From Leekyejoonella antrihumi (GTDB taxonomy: Bacteria; Actinomycetota; Actinomycetes; Actinomycetales; Dermatophilaceae): 64,000 nt of DNA. Where the stretch lies: contig NZ_VCQV01000028.1 in NCBI RefSeq assembly GCF_007845645.1, positions 1-64,000 of the forward strand, written 5' to 3'. A program made the translations under genes and the position numbers. Below are positions 38,293 through 47,865 of this stretch, one piece after another; within the stretch, counting starts at the first letter, position 1; every line of letters begins with the position of its first letter. Under the pieces are notes generated by a model. It was not told the origin of the DNA. It was given only the letters and a program-made list of their open reading frames with translations, and made no database searches.

Positions 38293-38901
38293 TCAGAAGC
38301 CGCCGAGCAGGCGGGTGAGGTAGGCGTCCAGCAGCGTCGTCAGCCGGCCGGGGTCCAGGTTGTCCGGACAGGTGATCGCGTCGAACATCAGACCGTCGGC
38401 GACGGCGAGCAGTAGTGCGGCCTCATCTCGGGCGGACAGCAGGAAAGTGGAGACTGGTTTCCCCTGGGACCCGGCGCGCTCGATGACCTCTGCCAGCTGG
38501 CCGGTGATCTGTGCCAGCGTCTCCGCCTGCACGGCGGCGAGCCGTGGCGACGTTGCAGCTCGAGCGGCGAAGGCGACATAGACCCGCGCTTCGCGCTGCC
38601 TCGTCGCATCAAGTGGCAGCAGCTCGCGAAGGACCAGGGACAGGTTCTGCGCGATGGATTGCCCGAGCGGGACCTGGCGGACCCGGTCGGTGGTGGCCCG
38701 CACGATGTGTTCGAACACGAACACGAGCATGTCGTCCTTCGTGCGGAAGTGGTGCTGAACTGCGCCGATCGAGACCCCGGCCTCGCTCGCGACTTCGCGG
38801 ATACTGGCGCGTTCCAGGCCATGATCGGCAATGACTGCGCACACGGCCTCAGCCAGTCGGATCGCCGGACTGACGTCAGCGGGGGTTGACTCACGCGCCA
38901 T
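38293..38901 (-). CDS. TetR family transcriptional repressor
   Basis: The 202-residue protein has an N-terminal TetR helix-turn-helix (IREVASEAGVSIGAVQHHFRTKDDMLVFVF) and a helical ligand domain. The ATG at 38901 is preferred over upstream codons because a TATGGT -10 box lies seven bases upstream. Two copies of a 12-bp operator-like sequence lie in the gap to the divergent gene, supporting autoregulation and control of that gene. Confidence 0.9.
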   Translation of the reverse strand: MARESTPADVSPAIRLAEAVCAVIADHGLERASIREVASEAGVSIGAVQHHFRTKDDMLVFVFEHIVRATTDRVRQVPLGQSIAQNLSLVLRELLPLDATRQREARVYVAFAARAATSPRLAAVQAETLAQITGQLAEVIERAGSQGKPVSTFLLSARDEAALLLAVADGLMFDAITCPDNLDPGRLTTLLDAYLTRLLGGF

Positions 38902-38907
38902 GAGGCA

Positions 38908-38914
38908 TACCATA
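38908..38914. promoter_or_regulatory. Shared -10 element of divergent tetR and nitroreductase promoters
   Basis: TACCAT on the plus strand (38908-38913) and TATGGT on the minus strand (38909-38914) overlap by five bases. Each sits seven or eight bases from its start codon, so a single near-symmetric box could serve both directions. Confidence 0.45.
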
Positions 38915-38941
38915 CAGTCGTATGAAAAAATACAATCGTAT
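38912..38941. promoter_or_regulatory. Double TetR-type operator
   Basis: ATACAGTCGTAT (38912-38923) and ATACAATCGTAT (38930-38941) are direct copies 18 bp apart, each with ATAC/GTAT outer symmetry. They overlap the promoter and the first codons of the nitroreductase gene, where bound repressor would block both directions. Confidence 0.7.
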
Positions 38942-39581
38942 TGGAAATGCACGGGGGGTGATCCTGCCTCTGGTTCTCGCCTCGGCTGCGTGGGCCGCTT
39001 TGCAGTGGGTGCAGGTGGCGGTGGGGCTCAGCGGCCGGACGACGGCGTTGTGCTGGATGACCGTGCTGCCGCTGAACGTCCTCGTGACCCTCGCGGTGCC
39101 ACGATGGAAGTCGGCAGCGGTTCGGTTCGTTCAGCGTTGGATGGTCAACCCGCCGGTGCGGTGGTTGCTGCATCTGGGTGTCATGCCGCTGGGCTACGCG
39201 CTGCTTGAGACTCGCGGTCGCACCTCGGGCAAGCCGCGACGCACGCCGGTGGGTAAGGGCATGATCGGCGGCACGTTCTGGCTGGTCGCCGAGCACGGCA
39301 TGCGCGCGGGGTACGTGCGCAACATCGAGCGCGATCCGCACGTCCGGCTGCGCATGCGGATCGGTCTGCGGTTCCGGTGGGTGGAGGGGATCGCGTCGTT
39401 GCACCCGGAGCTGGATCCGGCGAGGGTGCAAGGGCGGCTGGCGAGGTGGCATCCGCTGCGGGCGTTCAACGCGATGCAGGTGCAGGTGCTGGGCAGCACA
39501 CTGCTGGTCGTGCGAATCGACCTGCCGGCTGCGGGCTGGAACGGGGCATCCACCTCGTTCCGATCGGTTCCGGCGACCTGA
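38922..39581 (+). CDS. F420-type (deazaflavin-dependent) nitroreductase family protein
   Basis: The 219-residue product has an N-terminal part with two hydrophobic helices and then the DDN-like split-barrel core, LLETRGRTSGKPRRTPVGKG and FWLVAEHGMRAGYVRNIERDPHVRLR. Such proteins use cofactor F420 or bind it weakly. The ATG at 38922 begins inside the operator region; a GTG at 38958 would remove that oddity and is a possible true start. Likely controlled by the divergent TetR protein. Confidence 0.82.
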   Translation: MKKYNRIGNARGVILPLVLASAAWAALQWVQVAVGLSGRTTALCWMTVLPLNVLVTLAVPRWKSAAVRFVQRWMVNPPVRWLLHLGVMPLGYALLETRGRTSGKPRRTPVGKGMIGGTFWLVAEHGMRAGYVRNIERDPHVRLRMRIGLRFRWVEGIASLHPELDPARVQGRLARWHPLRAFNAMQVQVLGSTLLVVRIDLPAAGWNGASTSFRSVPAT

Positions 39582-39588
39582 GCGTGCG

Positions 39589-40599
39589 TCACTCGCCCGG
39601 GTAGACGACCCCGACCTGCCGCCGGACCTCGTCCATCACCCGCATCACCGCGCGGGACGACTCCCAGGTCATTCGCTCGCTCTGCTGGCGTCCTCCGGCG
39701 ACACAGCGAGCGACTTCGGCAGCCTCGAACTGAAAGCCGTTGGGCACGTGACCATCCCACTCCTCGACGATGGTGCGCTCGGAGTCAGCGCGGCGCAGCC
39801 GCACGACGTTCGGCTGGTAGAAGTCGCCGTCGATCTCCAGGCTGCCCTCGGTGCCGGACACGACGGCCGTCGTTGGGGTCTTGGTCCAGAGCGTCGTGTC
39901 GGCCTGGGCCAGCCGCCGGCCGGAGTAGCCGAGCACCACTGACACGTGACCGTCCACGCCGGTCTCGGTGAGGTGGCCGATCGCAGCGACCTGCGCTGGT
40001 TCGCCGAGCAGATCGATGATGAACGACACCGGGTAGACGCCGAGGTCGAGCATGGCGCCGCCCGCAAGTGCGGGATCCTTCAGTCGGTGGTCCGCGGGAA
40101 GGTCGAGTGCCTGGCCGTGATCGGCCGTCACCTGGACGATCTCACCGATCGCCCCCGCCGCGACCCGCTCGCGCAGCCAGTCGATGTGGGGCAGGTGCCG
40201 GGTCCACATCGCCTCCATCGCGAAGACGCCCGCGCTCTTCGCGGCGGCCAGGATCTCCTCGACCTCGCCGCTGTTGCGTGCGAGCGCCTTCTCGACGAGC
40301 ACATGCTTGCCGGCGTTGATCGCCAGCAGGGCGTGATCGCGGTGCGCCGAGTGCGGCGATGCGACATACACGGCCTCGACCCCCTCGTCGGCCACCAGAT
40401 CCGCATACCCCTCGTGCACCCGGGGTATGCCGTGCAGCCGGGCGAAGTCCTGGGCGCGGGCGATGCTGCGTGAGCCGACTGCGACCACCGACCCACGGGT
40501 GAGGTCGGTGACCGCTTCGGCAAACTTGTGGGCGATTCCACCCGGAGCGATGATTCCCCAGCGCAGGGCTGGGGCGTCGGTGGGCTCTGGCACCGTCAT
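39589..40599 (-). CDS. Gfo/Idh/MocA family oxidoreductase
   Basis: The 336-residue NAD(P)-dependent protein has the Rossmann start LRWGIIAPGGIAHKF and the catalytic-lysine motif VEKALARNSGEVEE. The stretch DLGVYPVSF is typical of the dimeric dihydrodiol dehydrogenase branch. GAGGAGG lies six bases before the ATG. The substrate, probably a sugar or inositol derivative, cannot be told. It is divergent from rne. Confidence 0.88.
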   Translation of the reverse strand: MTVPEPTDAPALRWGIIAPGGIAHKFAEAVTDLTRGSVVAVGSRSIARAQDFARLHGIPRVHEGYADLVADEGVEAVYVASPHSAHRDHALLAINAGKHVLVEKALARNSGEVEEILAAAKSAGVFAMEAMWTRHLPHIDWLRERVAAGAIGEIVQVTADHGQALDLPADHRLKDPALAGGAMLDLGVYPVSFIIDLLGEPAQVAAIGHLTETGVDGHVSVVLGYSGRRLAQADTTLWTKTPTTAVVSGTEGSLEIDGDFYQPNVVRLRRADSERTIVEEWDGHVPNGFQFEAAEVARCVAGGRQQSERMTWESSRAVMRVMDEVRRQVGVVYPGE

Positions 40600-41033
40600 G
40601 GCGGGCCTCCTCGGTCGGGGGAGCGGATGCACGCCAGTATTCCCGATGGTGCCGAGTCTGGAAACGCGTCAAAGGTGCCCAGGAGGCGCCGTAGCTGGGG
40701 TCCTGGGTCGGCAGGGGCAGATCGGTGACGCGTTGGTGGCTGCCCCCGACGACCGACTGTGCGATACTCGATGGTGGCGGTGCACACACCACAACGTGTC
40801 CATCTCCCGTCGAGTCCCGACCGCACGCGCGCCTGATGGCGGCGACTGCAGGACCCGGACCGACGGCGCCAGGTGCTGGTGCCGCGCAGTGCGCGAGCCG
40901 CATCGGACGTAGCAGCCGACTTCCGTCGGGCAACCTTTACAGGTGTCGCGGCGGCCAAACCGCAGGATGCGGGCGTGTGGGCCAGTGGCCCCTGAGTTGT
41001 GGGCGTCCTGCTTCCTGGCAGTTAAGGACGGGC
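40600..41033 (+). other. 434-bp gap upstream of rne: probable promoter and long 5' leader
   Basis: No convincing gene is present. A possible promoter has -10 GATACT at about 40764-40769. From there to the rne ATG is roughly 265 bases of GC-rich leader with several inverted repeats, such as GGGCCAGTGGCCCC near 40978. RNase E leaders in other bacteria serve in feedback control; that role here is inference. A 17-bp sequence at 40961-40977 recurs inside the rne coding start (41074-41090). Confidence 0.45.
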
Positions 41034-43499
41034 ATGGCCCCCCAGGACGACAACGACTCATCGGTGAACAACTCGCAGGATGCGGGCGTGGCGAGCGAGG
41101 CTCCCACTGCGCAGGCCGCACCCGCATTCGGCCTCCTTTTCCAGGCGCCTGACCCGGTGACTCGGGCACCCAGCCCGGAGCCGGAGCGTGACCAGACGGC
41201 CCCGCGTGCCGAGCGAGGGGACGACGACTCCGCCGACCAGGACGGCGAGGGCGGCGCTCGAGGTCGCCGTCGCGGTGGTCGCGGACGTCGACCGAAGAAC
41301 GGCGACGGCACGGGGTCGGACGAGCAGGACAACGCCGGCAAGGGCGACACCGGGAACGAGGACGCGGGCAGGGACGACGCCGGCTCCAACGGTCGGCGCG
41401 ACGCCAACGACAAGACGCAGAAGGGCAAGTCCGGCGGCAAGAAGGAGGCCACCAAGGGCGGCGCCTCCGCCGACCAGGGCAGGTCCGGCACGGGCAACAA
41501 CGGCCCGGAGGACTCCACCGACGGCGCCAAGGACGACGACTCCGCGAGTGATGGGGGTCGTCGCCGCACCCGCCGTCGTCGACGCAGCGGATCCGGATCG
41601 GCCGACGGGGAGGACCCGCCCGGCACCGTGACCAAGGTCCGCGAACCGCGCAAGGAGCGGGACGAGGTGACGGCCATCAAGGGGTCGACCCGCCTTGAGG
41701 CCAAGAAGCAGCGTCGCCGTGAGGGCCGTGAGGCGGGCCGGCGGCGCACCGTCATCACCGAGGCCGAGTTCCTGGCACGGAGGGAGAGTGTCGAGCGCAG
41801 CATGGTCGTGCGCGAGCGCGAGGGTCGCACCCAGATCGGCGTCCTCGAGGACGGCGTGCTGGTCGAGCACTACGTCTCTCGAGACACCCAGCAGGCATCC
41901 ATGGCGGGCAACGTCTACCTGGGCAGGGTGCAAAATGTCCTGCCCAGCATGGAGGCGGCGTTCGTCGACATCGGTCGTGGCCGCAACGCGGTGCTCTATG
42001 CGGGTGAGGTCAACTGGGACGCGGCGGGCATGGACGGTCAGCCCAAGCGCATCGAGAACGCCCTCAAGTCCGGGCAGACCGTCCTGGTGCAGGTGACCAA
42101 GGACCCGATCGGGCACAAGGGCGCGCGGCTGACCTCTCAGATCTCGCTGCCCGGCCGCTTCCTGGTCTATGTGCCGGGGCACTCCATGACGGGCATCTCG
42201 CGGAAGCTGCCCGACATCGAACGCAGTCGGCTGAAGAAGATTCTCAAGGAGGTCGTGCCTTCCGAGGCGGGCGTCATCGTGCGGACCGCGGCGGAGGGGG
42301 CCAGTGAGGAGGACCTGCGCGCCGACGTCGAGCGGCTGCAGGGAGCCTGGGAGAAGATCCAGGCCGACAGCAAATCGAAGTCCGGTGCCGCCCCGTCGCT
42401 GCTGCACGGCGAGCCGGACCTGACCGTTCGCGTGATCCGCGATGTCTTCAACGAGGACTTCGCCAAGATGGTCATCTCTGGTGACCGCTCCTGGGACCTC
42501 GTCAGCGAGTATGTCGGGTCGGTCGCGCCCGATCTGGCAGACCGCCTGGAGAAGTGGACCGGAACGCAGGACGTCTTCACCGTTCACCGCATCGACGAGC
42601 AGATCGCCAAGGCGATGGACCGCAAGGTCTGGCTGCCCTCGGGTGGTTCGCTGATCATCGACCGGACCGAGGCGATGACCGTGATCGACGTCAACACCGG
42701 CAAGTTCGTCGGCTCCGGCGGCAATCTCGAGGAGACGGTGACCAAGAACAACATCGAGGCCGCCGAGGAGATCGTGCGTCAGCTGCGGCTGCGTGATATC
42801 GGCGGCATCATCGTGGTCGACTTCATCGACATGGTGCTCGAGTCGAACCGTGACCTGGTCGTGCGCCGGCTCCTGGAGTGCCTGGGCCGCGACCGCACCA
42901 AGCACCAGGTGGCCGAGGTGACGTCGCTCGGGCTCGTCCAGATGACCCGGAAGCGGGTCGGCAGCGGCCTCATCGAGGTGTTCTCCGAACCCTGTGAGCA
43001 CTGTGGCGGGCGTGGGCTCATCGTGCACGACCACCCGGTGGAGAAGCAGTCCGGCGGACCCAGCAGCACCGGGAGCGGGGGATCGCGCAGCCGCAAGGGC
43101 AAGGGTCGCAAGAACGAGGACGGCGAGCAGTCCGGTGCCAAGCAGCCGGAGACGCCGAAGTCGTCCGATGGACCCACGGCCGCGCAGATCGCCGCCGCGG
43201 CCCACGCCGCGGCCTTGAGCGCCGGTGACAGGGACGCCGCCTCGCCCGCGGCAGACGGTGGGCAGACGGCACCGGTGGTGACCGGCCGGGCGAGGAGGTC
43301 GGAGGCACCCGCTGCCCAGCCGGAATCCGCGCCCGAGCAGCCCCGGCAGGCCACGACCGAACCCGCGACCGAAACCGTGGCCGTCCCGGACGTGACCGCC
43401 CCGGCCGTGGCAGCACCGACGGCAGCCGCCGCCAAGCCGCGGAAGAAGCGCAAGCGAGTCGTGGCACCGGCCGGACCGCCGAATTTGGTCGGAGAGTAG
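41034..43499 (+). CDS. rne: Ribonuclease E/G family endoribonuclease
   Basis: The 821-residue protein has the actinobacterial layout. An acidic/basic low-complexity N-terminal extension (about residues 30-240) comes first. An S1 domain (GNVYLGRVQNVLPSMEAAFVDIGRGRNAVLY) and the catalytic core follow, with metal-binding VIDVNTGKFVG and VVDFIDM. The zinc-link motif CEHCGGRG follows, then a Pro/Ala/Lys-rich C terminus. It is the central RNA decay and rRNA processing enzyme. AAGGA precedes the ATG by five bases. Confidence 0.95.
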   Translation: MAPQDDNDSSVNNSQDAGVASEAPTAQAAPAFGLLFQAPDPVTRAPSPEPERDQTAPRAERGDDDSADQDGEGGARGRRRGGRGRRPKNGDGTGSDEQDNAGKGDTGNEDAGRDDAGSNGRRDANDKTQKGKSGGKKEATKGGASADQGRSGTGNNGPEDSTDGAKDDDSASDGGRRRTRRRRRSGSGSADGEDPPGTVTKVREPRKERDEVTAIKGSTRLEAKKQRRREGREAGRRRTVITEAEFLARRESVERSMVVREREGRTQIGVLEDGVLVEHYVSRDTQQASMAGNVYLGRVQNVLPSMEAAFVDIGRGRNAVLYAGEVNWDAAGMDGQPKRIENALKSGQTVLVQVTKDPIGHKGARLTSQISLPGRFLVYVPGHSMTGISRKLPDIERSRLKKILKEVVPSEAGVIVRTAAEGASEEDLRADVERLQGAWEKIQADSKSKSGAAPSLLHGEPDLTVRVIRDVFNEDFAKMVISGDRSWDLVSEYVGSVAPDLADRLEKWTGTQDVFTVHRIDEQIAKAMDRKVWLPSGGSLIIDRTEAMTVIDVNTGKFVGSGGNLEETVTKNNIEAAEEIVRQLRLRDIGGIIVVDFIDMVLESNRDLVVRRLLECLGRDRTKHQVAEVTSLGLVQMTRKRVGSGLIEVFSEPCEHCGGRGLIVHDHPVEKQSGGPSSTGSGGSRSRKGKGRKNEDGEQSGAKQPETPKSSDGPTAAQIAAAAHAAALSAGDRDAASPAADGGQTAPVVTGRARRSEAPAAQPESAPEQPRQATTEPATETVAVPDVTAPAVAAPTAAAAKPRKKRKRVVAPAGPPNLVGE

Positions 43500-43613
43500 C
43501 CGCCCGGTACGCTTGATCCTCGGTGCGCCCACCGAGCCGACGTCTCATCCGTGAGGTAGCTGTTGGCCGGTTCAGACAGAGCGAGTGCACTCTTTAGCGA
43601 AAGTGAGTTACAC
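43500..43613 (+). promoter_or_regulatory. rplU leader region with hairpin
   Basis: This gap holds a CTCGGTG-CGCC-CACCGAG stem-loop at 43524-43541 close to a possible promoter (TACGCTTGATCC). Ribosomal-protein leaders of L21 operons are regulatory in some bacteria; this one cannot be assigned to a known class by eye. Confidence 0.35.
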
Positions 43614-43922
43614 GTGTACGCGATTGTTCGCGCGGGCGGTCGTCAGGAGAAGGTTTCCGTCGGCGACACGCTCATCATTGACAAGGTCACCGCGTCGGCC
43701 GGCCAGAGCATCGACCTGAAGCCGCTGCTGCTGGTGGACGGCGACGCCGTGACCTCGGACGCGTCCAAGCTGGCCACGGTGAAGGTGACGGCAGAGGTCC
43801 TGAAGTCCGCGAAGGGCCCGAAGATCACGATCGTGAAGTACAAGAACAAGACGGGTTACCGCAAGCGTCAGGGCCACCGTCAGCCGCTGACGCAGGTCAA
43901 GGTCACCGCGATCGAGGCCTAG
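43614..43922 (+). CDS. rplU: 50S ribosomal protein L21
   Basis: The 102-residue product, [18 protein letters not shown] onwards, is full-length L21 with the C-terminal [13 protein letters not shown] signature. The GTG at 43614 is chosen to match homologues; upstream in-frame codons would add an unsupported tail. It is followed by rpmA, obgE and proB, the standard order. Confidence 0.96.
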   Translation: MYAIVRAGGRQEKVSVGDTLIIDKVTASAGQSIDLKPLLLVDGDAVTSDASKLATVKVTAEVLKSAKGPKITIVKYKNKTGYRKRQGHRQPLTQVKVTAIEA

Positions 43923-44027
43923 ACCGTCACCCCGCGAAGTTCTCCGCTCGTCCCTCGCTCCGATACTGCGCGGGGATCCCGAACAGACTTCACCCGACTC
44001 ACCCACGACTAGTAAAGGCTTGTAGAC

Positions 44028-44300
44028 ATGGCACACAAGAAGGGCGCATCCTCCTCCCGCAACGGGCGCGACTCGAATGCCCAACGACTCGGCGTGAAGC
44101 GCTTCGGCGGCCAGCTCGTCGCCGCGGGCGAGATCATCGTTCGGCAGCGTGGCACACACTTCCACCCCGGTGAGGGAGTCGGCCGCGGGAACGACGACAC
44201 GCTCTTCGCGCTTCGCGCGGGTGCCGTGGAGTTCGGCGCCAAGCGTGGCCGCAAGACGGTCAACATCGTCGAGCACGACGAGCAGGTCGCTTCGGCCTGA
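44028..44300 (+). CDS. rpmA: 50S ribosomal protein L27
   Basis: The 90-residue protein reads [20 protein letters not shown], the hallmark of L27, whose N terminus reaches the peptidyl transferase centre. It starts directly with MAHKKG and so lacks the N-terminal extension that Firmicutes remove by Prp cleavage. A stem-loop terminator follows the stop by about 30 bp. Confidence 0.96.
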   Translation: MAHKKGASSSRNGRDSNAQRLGVKRFGGQLVAAGEIIVRQRGTHFHPGEGVGRGNDDTLFALRAGAVEFGAKRGRKTVNIVEHDEQVASA

Positions 44301-44329
44301 GGCCCGGCAAACGTTCATACCTCGGATGG

Positions 44330-44359
44330 AGGGGTGGGTCCCACAGTGGGCCCACCCCT
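44330..44359 (+). terminator. Stem-loop terminator after rpmA
   Basis: AGGGGTGGG pairs with CCCACCCCT, with a further CCCA/TGGG inner stem and a CAG loop. It lies between rpmA and obgE and should end most L21-L27 transcripts, with partial read-through into obgE. Confidence 0.75.
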
Positions 44360-44404
44360 TCAGCCATAGCCTGGTTCCATCCATCCCTTCGAAGGAGATC
44401 CTCC

Positions 44405-45949
44405 GTGGCTACGAATTTCGTCGACCGCGTCATGCTGCACGTGGTCGGTGGCAATGGTGGTCACGGCATTGCGTCAGTTCACCGTGAGAAGTTCAAGCCG
44501 CTCGGTGGCCCCGATGGTGGCAACGGCGGACGCGGCGGCGATGTGGTCCTGGAGGTCGACCCGCAGTCGACGACCCTGCTCGAGTACCACCACACTCCGC
44601 ACCGACGGGCGACGAACGGCAAGCCGGGCGCCGGAGACGAGCGATACGGCGGCGACGGCGAGGACGTGGTGCTGCCGGTGCCGGAGGGCACGGTCGTCAA
44701 GACGAGGGACGGTCAGGTGCTCGCCGACCTGGTTGGGATGGGCACCCGGTATATCGCGGCCCGCGGCGGCCGAGGTGGCCTGGGCAACAAGGCGCTGGCG
44801 TCCATGCGGCGCAAGGCGCCCGGTTTCGCGCTGCTCGGCGAGCCCGGTGACGAGCAGGACATCCTGCTCGAGCTCAAGACACTCGCGGACGTTGCCTTGA
44901 TCGGTTTCCCGTCCGCCGGCAAGTCCAGCCTGGTCTCGGTCATGTCGGCAGCGAAGCCGAAGATTGCCGACTACCCCTTCACCACGCTGGTGCCCAACCT
45001 CGGGGTTGTCACGGCCGGCGGCGATCGCTACACGATTGCCGATGTGCCCGGCCTGATCCCGGGTGCCAGCGAGGGCAAGGGCCTCGGACTGGAGTTCCTG
45101 CGGCACGTCGAGCGCTGCTCGGTCCTGGTGCACGTCATCGACTGCGCCACCCTCGAGCAGAACCGCGACCCGATGAGCGATCTCGACGCGATCGAGCACG
45201 AGCTGTCGGAGTATGTCGCGGACGACTCCCTCGGCGGGCGTCCACTGGCGGAACGCACCCGGATCGTCGTGCTCAACAAGGCCGATGTGCCCGATGCGCG
45301 GGAACTGGCCGAGATGGTGCGCCCAGATCTCGAGGCACGCGGGCTCGAGGTGCACGTGGTCTCCGCGGTCGCGCACGTCGGGCTGAAAGAGCTGAGCTTC
45401 TCGTTGGCCAGGCACGTCACCGCTGCCCGTGACGAGGTCGAAGCAGCCGTCCCGACCCGGATCGTGCTGCGTCCCAAGGCCGTTGACGACTCGGGTTTCA
45501 CGGTCCGCAAGGAGCGGACCTCCGACGGCGAGCTGTTCCGCGTGGTCGGAGACCGTCCCACCCGGTGGATCCGGCAGACGGACTTCAGCAACGACGAGGC
45601 GATCGGCTACCTGGCGGACCGGCTCAATCGCCTCGGAGTCGAAGATGCCCTCTTCAAGGCGGGTGCGGTGCCCGGTTCTACGGTGCTCATCGGCCCTGAG
45701 GACAACGCGGTCGTCTTCGACTGGGAGCCAACCATGCAGGCCGGCGCCGAGCTGCTCGGCTCCCGCGGCACCGACCTGCGCCTGGACGAGGCCCAGCGGC
45801 CCACCCGCGCCGAGCGGCGTGATCAGTTCCACGCGCGCAAGGATGGTCAGCGAGAGGCACGCGAGGAGCTCATGGCAGAGCGTCGTGCCGGCCTGTGGAC
45901 CGAGCGGCCCCCCGTGGAGGTCGACGACGCCGGTGACGATGACGACTGA
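44405..45949 (+). CDS. obgE: Obg family GTPase (CgtA)
   Basis: The 514-residue protein has the glycine-rich Obg fold at the N terminus, with [12 protein letters not shown]. The GTPase domain G1 motif is [10 protein letters not shown] from residue 167, followed by [14 protein letters not shown] and NKADV, and the actinobacterial OCT domain with an acidic tail. It acts in 50S assembly and stress signalling. AAGGAG lies six bases before the GTG. Its end overlaps proB by 11 bp. Confidence 0.96.
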   Translation: MATNFVDRVMLHVVGGNGGHGIASVHREKFKPLGGPDGGNGGRGGDVVLEVDPQSTTLLEYHHTPHRRATNGKPGAGDERYGGDGEDVVLPVPEGTVVKTRDGQVLADLVGMGTRYIAARGGRGGLGNKALASMRRKAPGFALLGEPGDEQDILLELKTLADVALIGFPSAGKSSLVSVMSAAKPKIADYPFTTLVPNLGVVTAGGDRYTIADVPGLIPGASEGKGLGLEFLRHVERCSVLVHVIDCATLEQNRDPMSDLDAIEHELSEYVADDSLGGRPLAERTRIVVLNKADVPDARELAEMVRPDLEARGLEVHVVSAVAHVGLKELSFSLARHVTAARDEVEAAVPTRIVLRPKAVDDSGFTVRKERTSDGELFRVVGDRPTRWIRQTDFSNDEAIGYLADRLNRLGVEDALFKAGAVPGSTVLIGPEDNAVVFDWEPTMQAGAELLGSRGTDLRLDEAQRPTRAERRDQFHARKDGQREAREELMAERRAGLWTERPPVEVDDAGDDDD

Positions 45950-47072
45950 CCTGCGAGCACGGGTCGCATCGGCGTCACCACTGGTCGTCAAGGTCGGTTC
46001 CAGCTCGCTCACGGGCCCCGAGGGCGGCATCGCAGCTGAACGGCTGGCCGCCCTGGTCGAGGTGCTGGCCGCGCGACGGGCAGCGGGCAGCCAGGTGGTG
46101 CTGGTCTCCTCGGGCGCCATTGCCGCCGGGCTGACACCCCTCGGCCTCTCCGTGCGGCCACGAGACCTGGCGACCCAGCAGGCAGCCGCAAGTGTCGGTC
46201 AGGGCGCGCTGGTGGCCGCATACAGCGCGCAGTTCGCAAGGCACGGCCTCCTGGCCGGGCAGGTCCTGCTCACCGCCGACGACGTGACGCGGCGCGGGCA
46301 CTACGTCAACGCCCGGCGCACACTGGAGAAGCTGCTGGCGATGGGCGTGGTCCCCGTGGTCAACGAGAACGACACGGTGGCCACCCACGAGATCCGGTTC
46401 GGCGACAACGACCGGCTGGCCGCCCTCGTGGCCCATCTGATCAATGCCGAGGCGCTGATCCTGCTGTCTGACGTCGATGCGCTGTATGACGGGCCACCGC
46501 GCCGGCCCGGGTCGTGCCGGATCGACTTTGTGCCCGACGCCGATGACCTCGGCGGAGTCGACCTCGGCGGCTCCGGCTCAGGGGTGGGCACCGGCGGCAT
46601 GGTCACCAAGGTCGAGGCGGCGCAGATCGCCACGTCGGCAGGGGTGACGACCCTGCTGACCTCGACCCCCCTGGCGCAGCGTGCACTGGCCGGGGAGGAC
46701 GTGGGCACGGTCTTCGCGCCCACGCACGCCCGGGGGAGGGCCCGCCAGCTGTGGCTCGCCTACGCCGCCTCCTCGCGTGGAGCGCTGACGCTCGATGACG
46801 GCGCGGTGGAGGCAGTGACTCGTCACGGGAAGTCGCTGCTACCGGCGGGGATTCGTTCGGTCACCGGACGCTTCGTCTCTGGTGATGCGGTCGACCTGGT
46901 CGATCTTGCGGGACGGGTGGTCGCGCGAGGCCTGGTCAACTACGACTCACGGGACCTGCCGGGGCTGCTGGGGCGCAGCACACGCGACCTGGCGCGCCAA
47001 CTAGGCGCCGAGTACGAGCGGGAGGTTGTCCATCACGACGATCTCGCAATGCTGAGGCGGGGGAGACGATGA
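45939..47072 (+). CDS. proB: Glutamate 5-kinase
   Basis: ProB phosphorylates glutamate, the first step to proline. The 377-residue protein has [11 protein letters not shown] at the N terminus, [18 protein letters not shown] for substrate and metal binding, and a C-terminal PUA domain. The ATG at 45939 is used; a GTG two codons upstream is possible. The stop overlaps the DedA-like gene (ATGA), which separates proB from proA. Confidence 0.95.
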   Translation: MTTDLRARVASASPLVVKVGSSSLTGPEGGIAAERLAALVEVLAARRAAGSQVVLVSSGAIAAGLTPLGLSVRPRDLATQQAAASVGQGALVAAYSAQFARHGLLAGQVLLTADDVTRRGHYVNARRTLEKLLAMGVVPVVNENDTVATHEIRFGDNDRLAALVAHLINAEALILLSDVDALYDGPPRRPGSCRIDFVPDADDLGGVDLGGSGSGVGTGGMVTKVEAAQIATSAGVTTLLTSTPLAQRALAGEDVGTVFAPTHARGRARQLWLAYAASSRGALTLDDGAVEAVTRHGKSLLPAGIRSVTGRFVSGDAVDLVDLAGRVVARGLVNYDSRDLPGLLGRSTRDLARQLGAEYEREVVHHDDLAMLRRGRR

Positions 47073-47851
47073 GTGATGACGACGCCGCGACGGGGGATCC
47101 GGCCGTGACCCACGGCGACGACTCGGGCCACGAAGCGCTGCCCGCGCAGGACGTCGCAGCGCAGCAGCCTGCCGAGCGGGAGTGGTGGGACGACCCTCGG
47201 ATGCCGTGGAAGGGCAAGCCCCGCAGGGTCGACATCGCCTGTTGGGCCTCGTTCTGCGTGATCGGCATCTACGGCCTGGTGACGCTGCCACTTCGCCCGA
47301 TCCTGTTGAGCTTGAACACCTATGTCCTGGCCGCGGTCAGCGGATCCAGCATCGCGATGGTCGACTTCGGCACGCAGCTGCGGGCCGGCACGTCGCATTT
47401 CGGGTGGTTCGGCCTGCTCTTGGGCGCGCTGTCGGTGATGAAGTTCGACTGGATCTTCTGGTGGGCCGGCCGGTTGTGGGGGCACGGCATCATCGAGGTG
47501 GTCGCCGGCCGGTCTCGGTGGGCGGCACGCACGGCCCACCACGCCGAGCGGCTCGCCGACCGTTTCGGTGCCCCCGCGGTTGTCCTGGCCTGGTTCATCC
47601 CGTTCATCCCCACCGCGATCGTGGACGCGTTCGTCGGCAATGCCCGGATGAAGCTGCGCAACTTCCTGCTGCTCGACTTTGCGGCAGCGGTCGTCAACCG
47701 CGGCATCTACTTCTACCTCGGCTACCGGATCGGCGCGCCGGCCAAGCATCTCGTCGACCTCATCAGCAAGTACAGCTACTACATCTCGATCGTGCTCGTC
47801 GTCGGAATCATCGCCAGCAGCATCATCCGCAGCCGGCGGCAACGCGCCTAA
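47069..47851 (+). CDS. DedA/VTT-family membrane protein
   Basis: The 260-residue protein has a charged 60-residue cytosolic N terminus and then about five hydrophobic segments. The stretch [30 protein letters not shown] is the re-entrant loop region of VTT/DedA proteins, which in other organisms move lipid carriers across the membrane. It lies between proB and proA, with a four-base overlap to proB, but has no clear link to proline synthesis. Confidence 0.78.
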   Translation: MSDDDAATGDPAVTHGDDSGHEALPAQDVAAQQPAEREWWDDPRMPWKGKPRRVDIACWASFCVIGIYGLVTLPLRPILLSLNTYVLAAVSGSSIAMVDFGTQLRAGTSHFGWFGLLLGALSVMKFDWIFWWAGRLWGHGIIEVVAGRSRWAARTAHHAERLADRFGAPAVVLAWFIPFIPTAIVDAFVGNARMKLRNFLLLDFAAAVVNRGIYFYLGYRIGAPAKHLVDLISKYSYYISIVLVVGIIASSIIRSRRQRA

Positions 47852-47852
47852 C

Positions 47853-47858
47853 TACCAT
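47853..47858 (+). promoter_or_regulatory. Probable -10 box, leaderless proA transcript
   Basis: TACCAT ends seven bases before the proA ATG and directly follows the DedA-like stop. Confidence 0.45.
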
Positions 47859-47865
47859 TGGTCTC

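Noticed and set aside
41058-43532. Minus-strand frame opposite rne
   Set aside because: Mirror of the rne codon pattern, no protein motif and no ribosome site.
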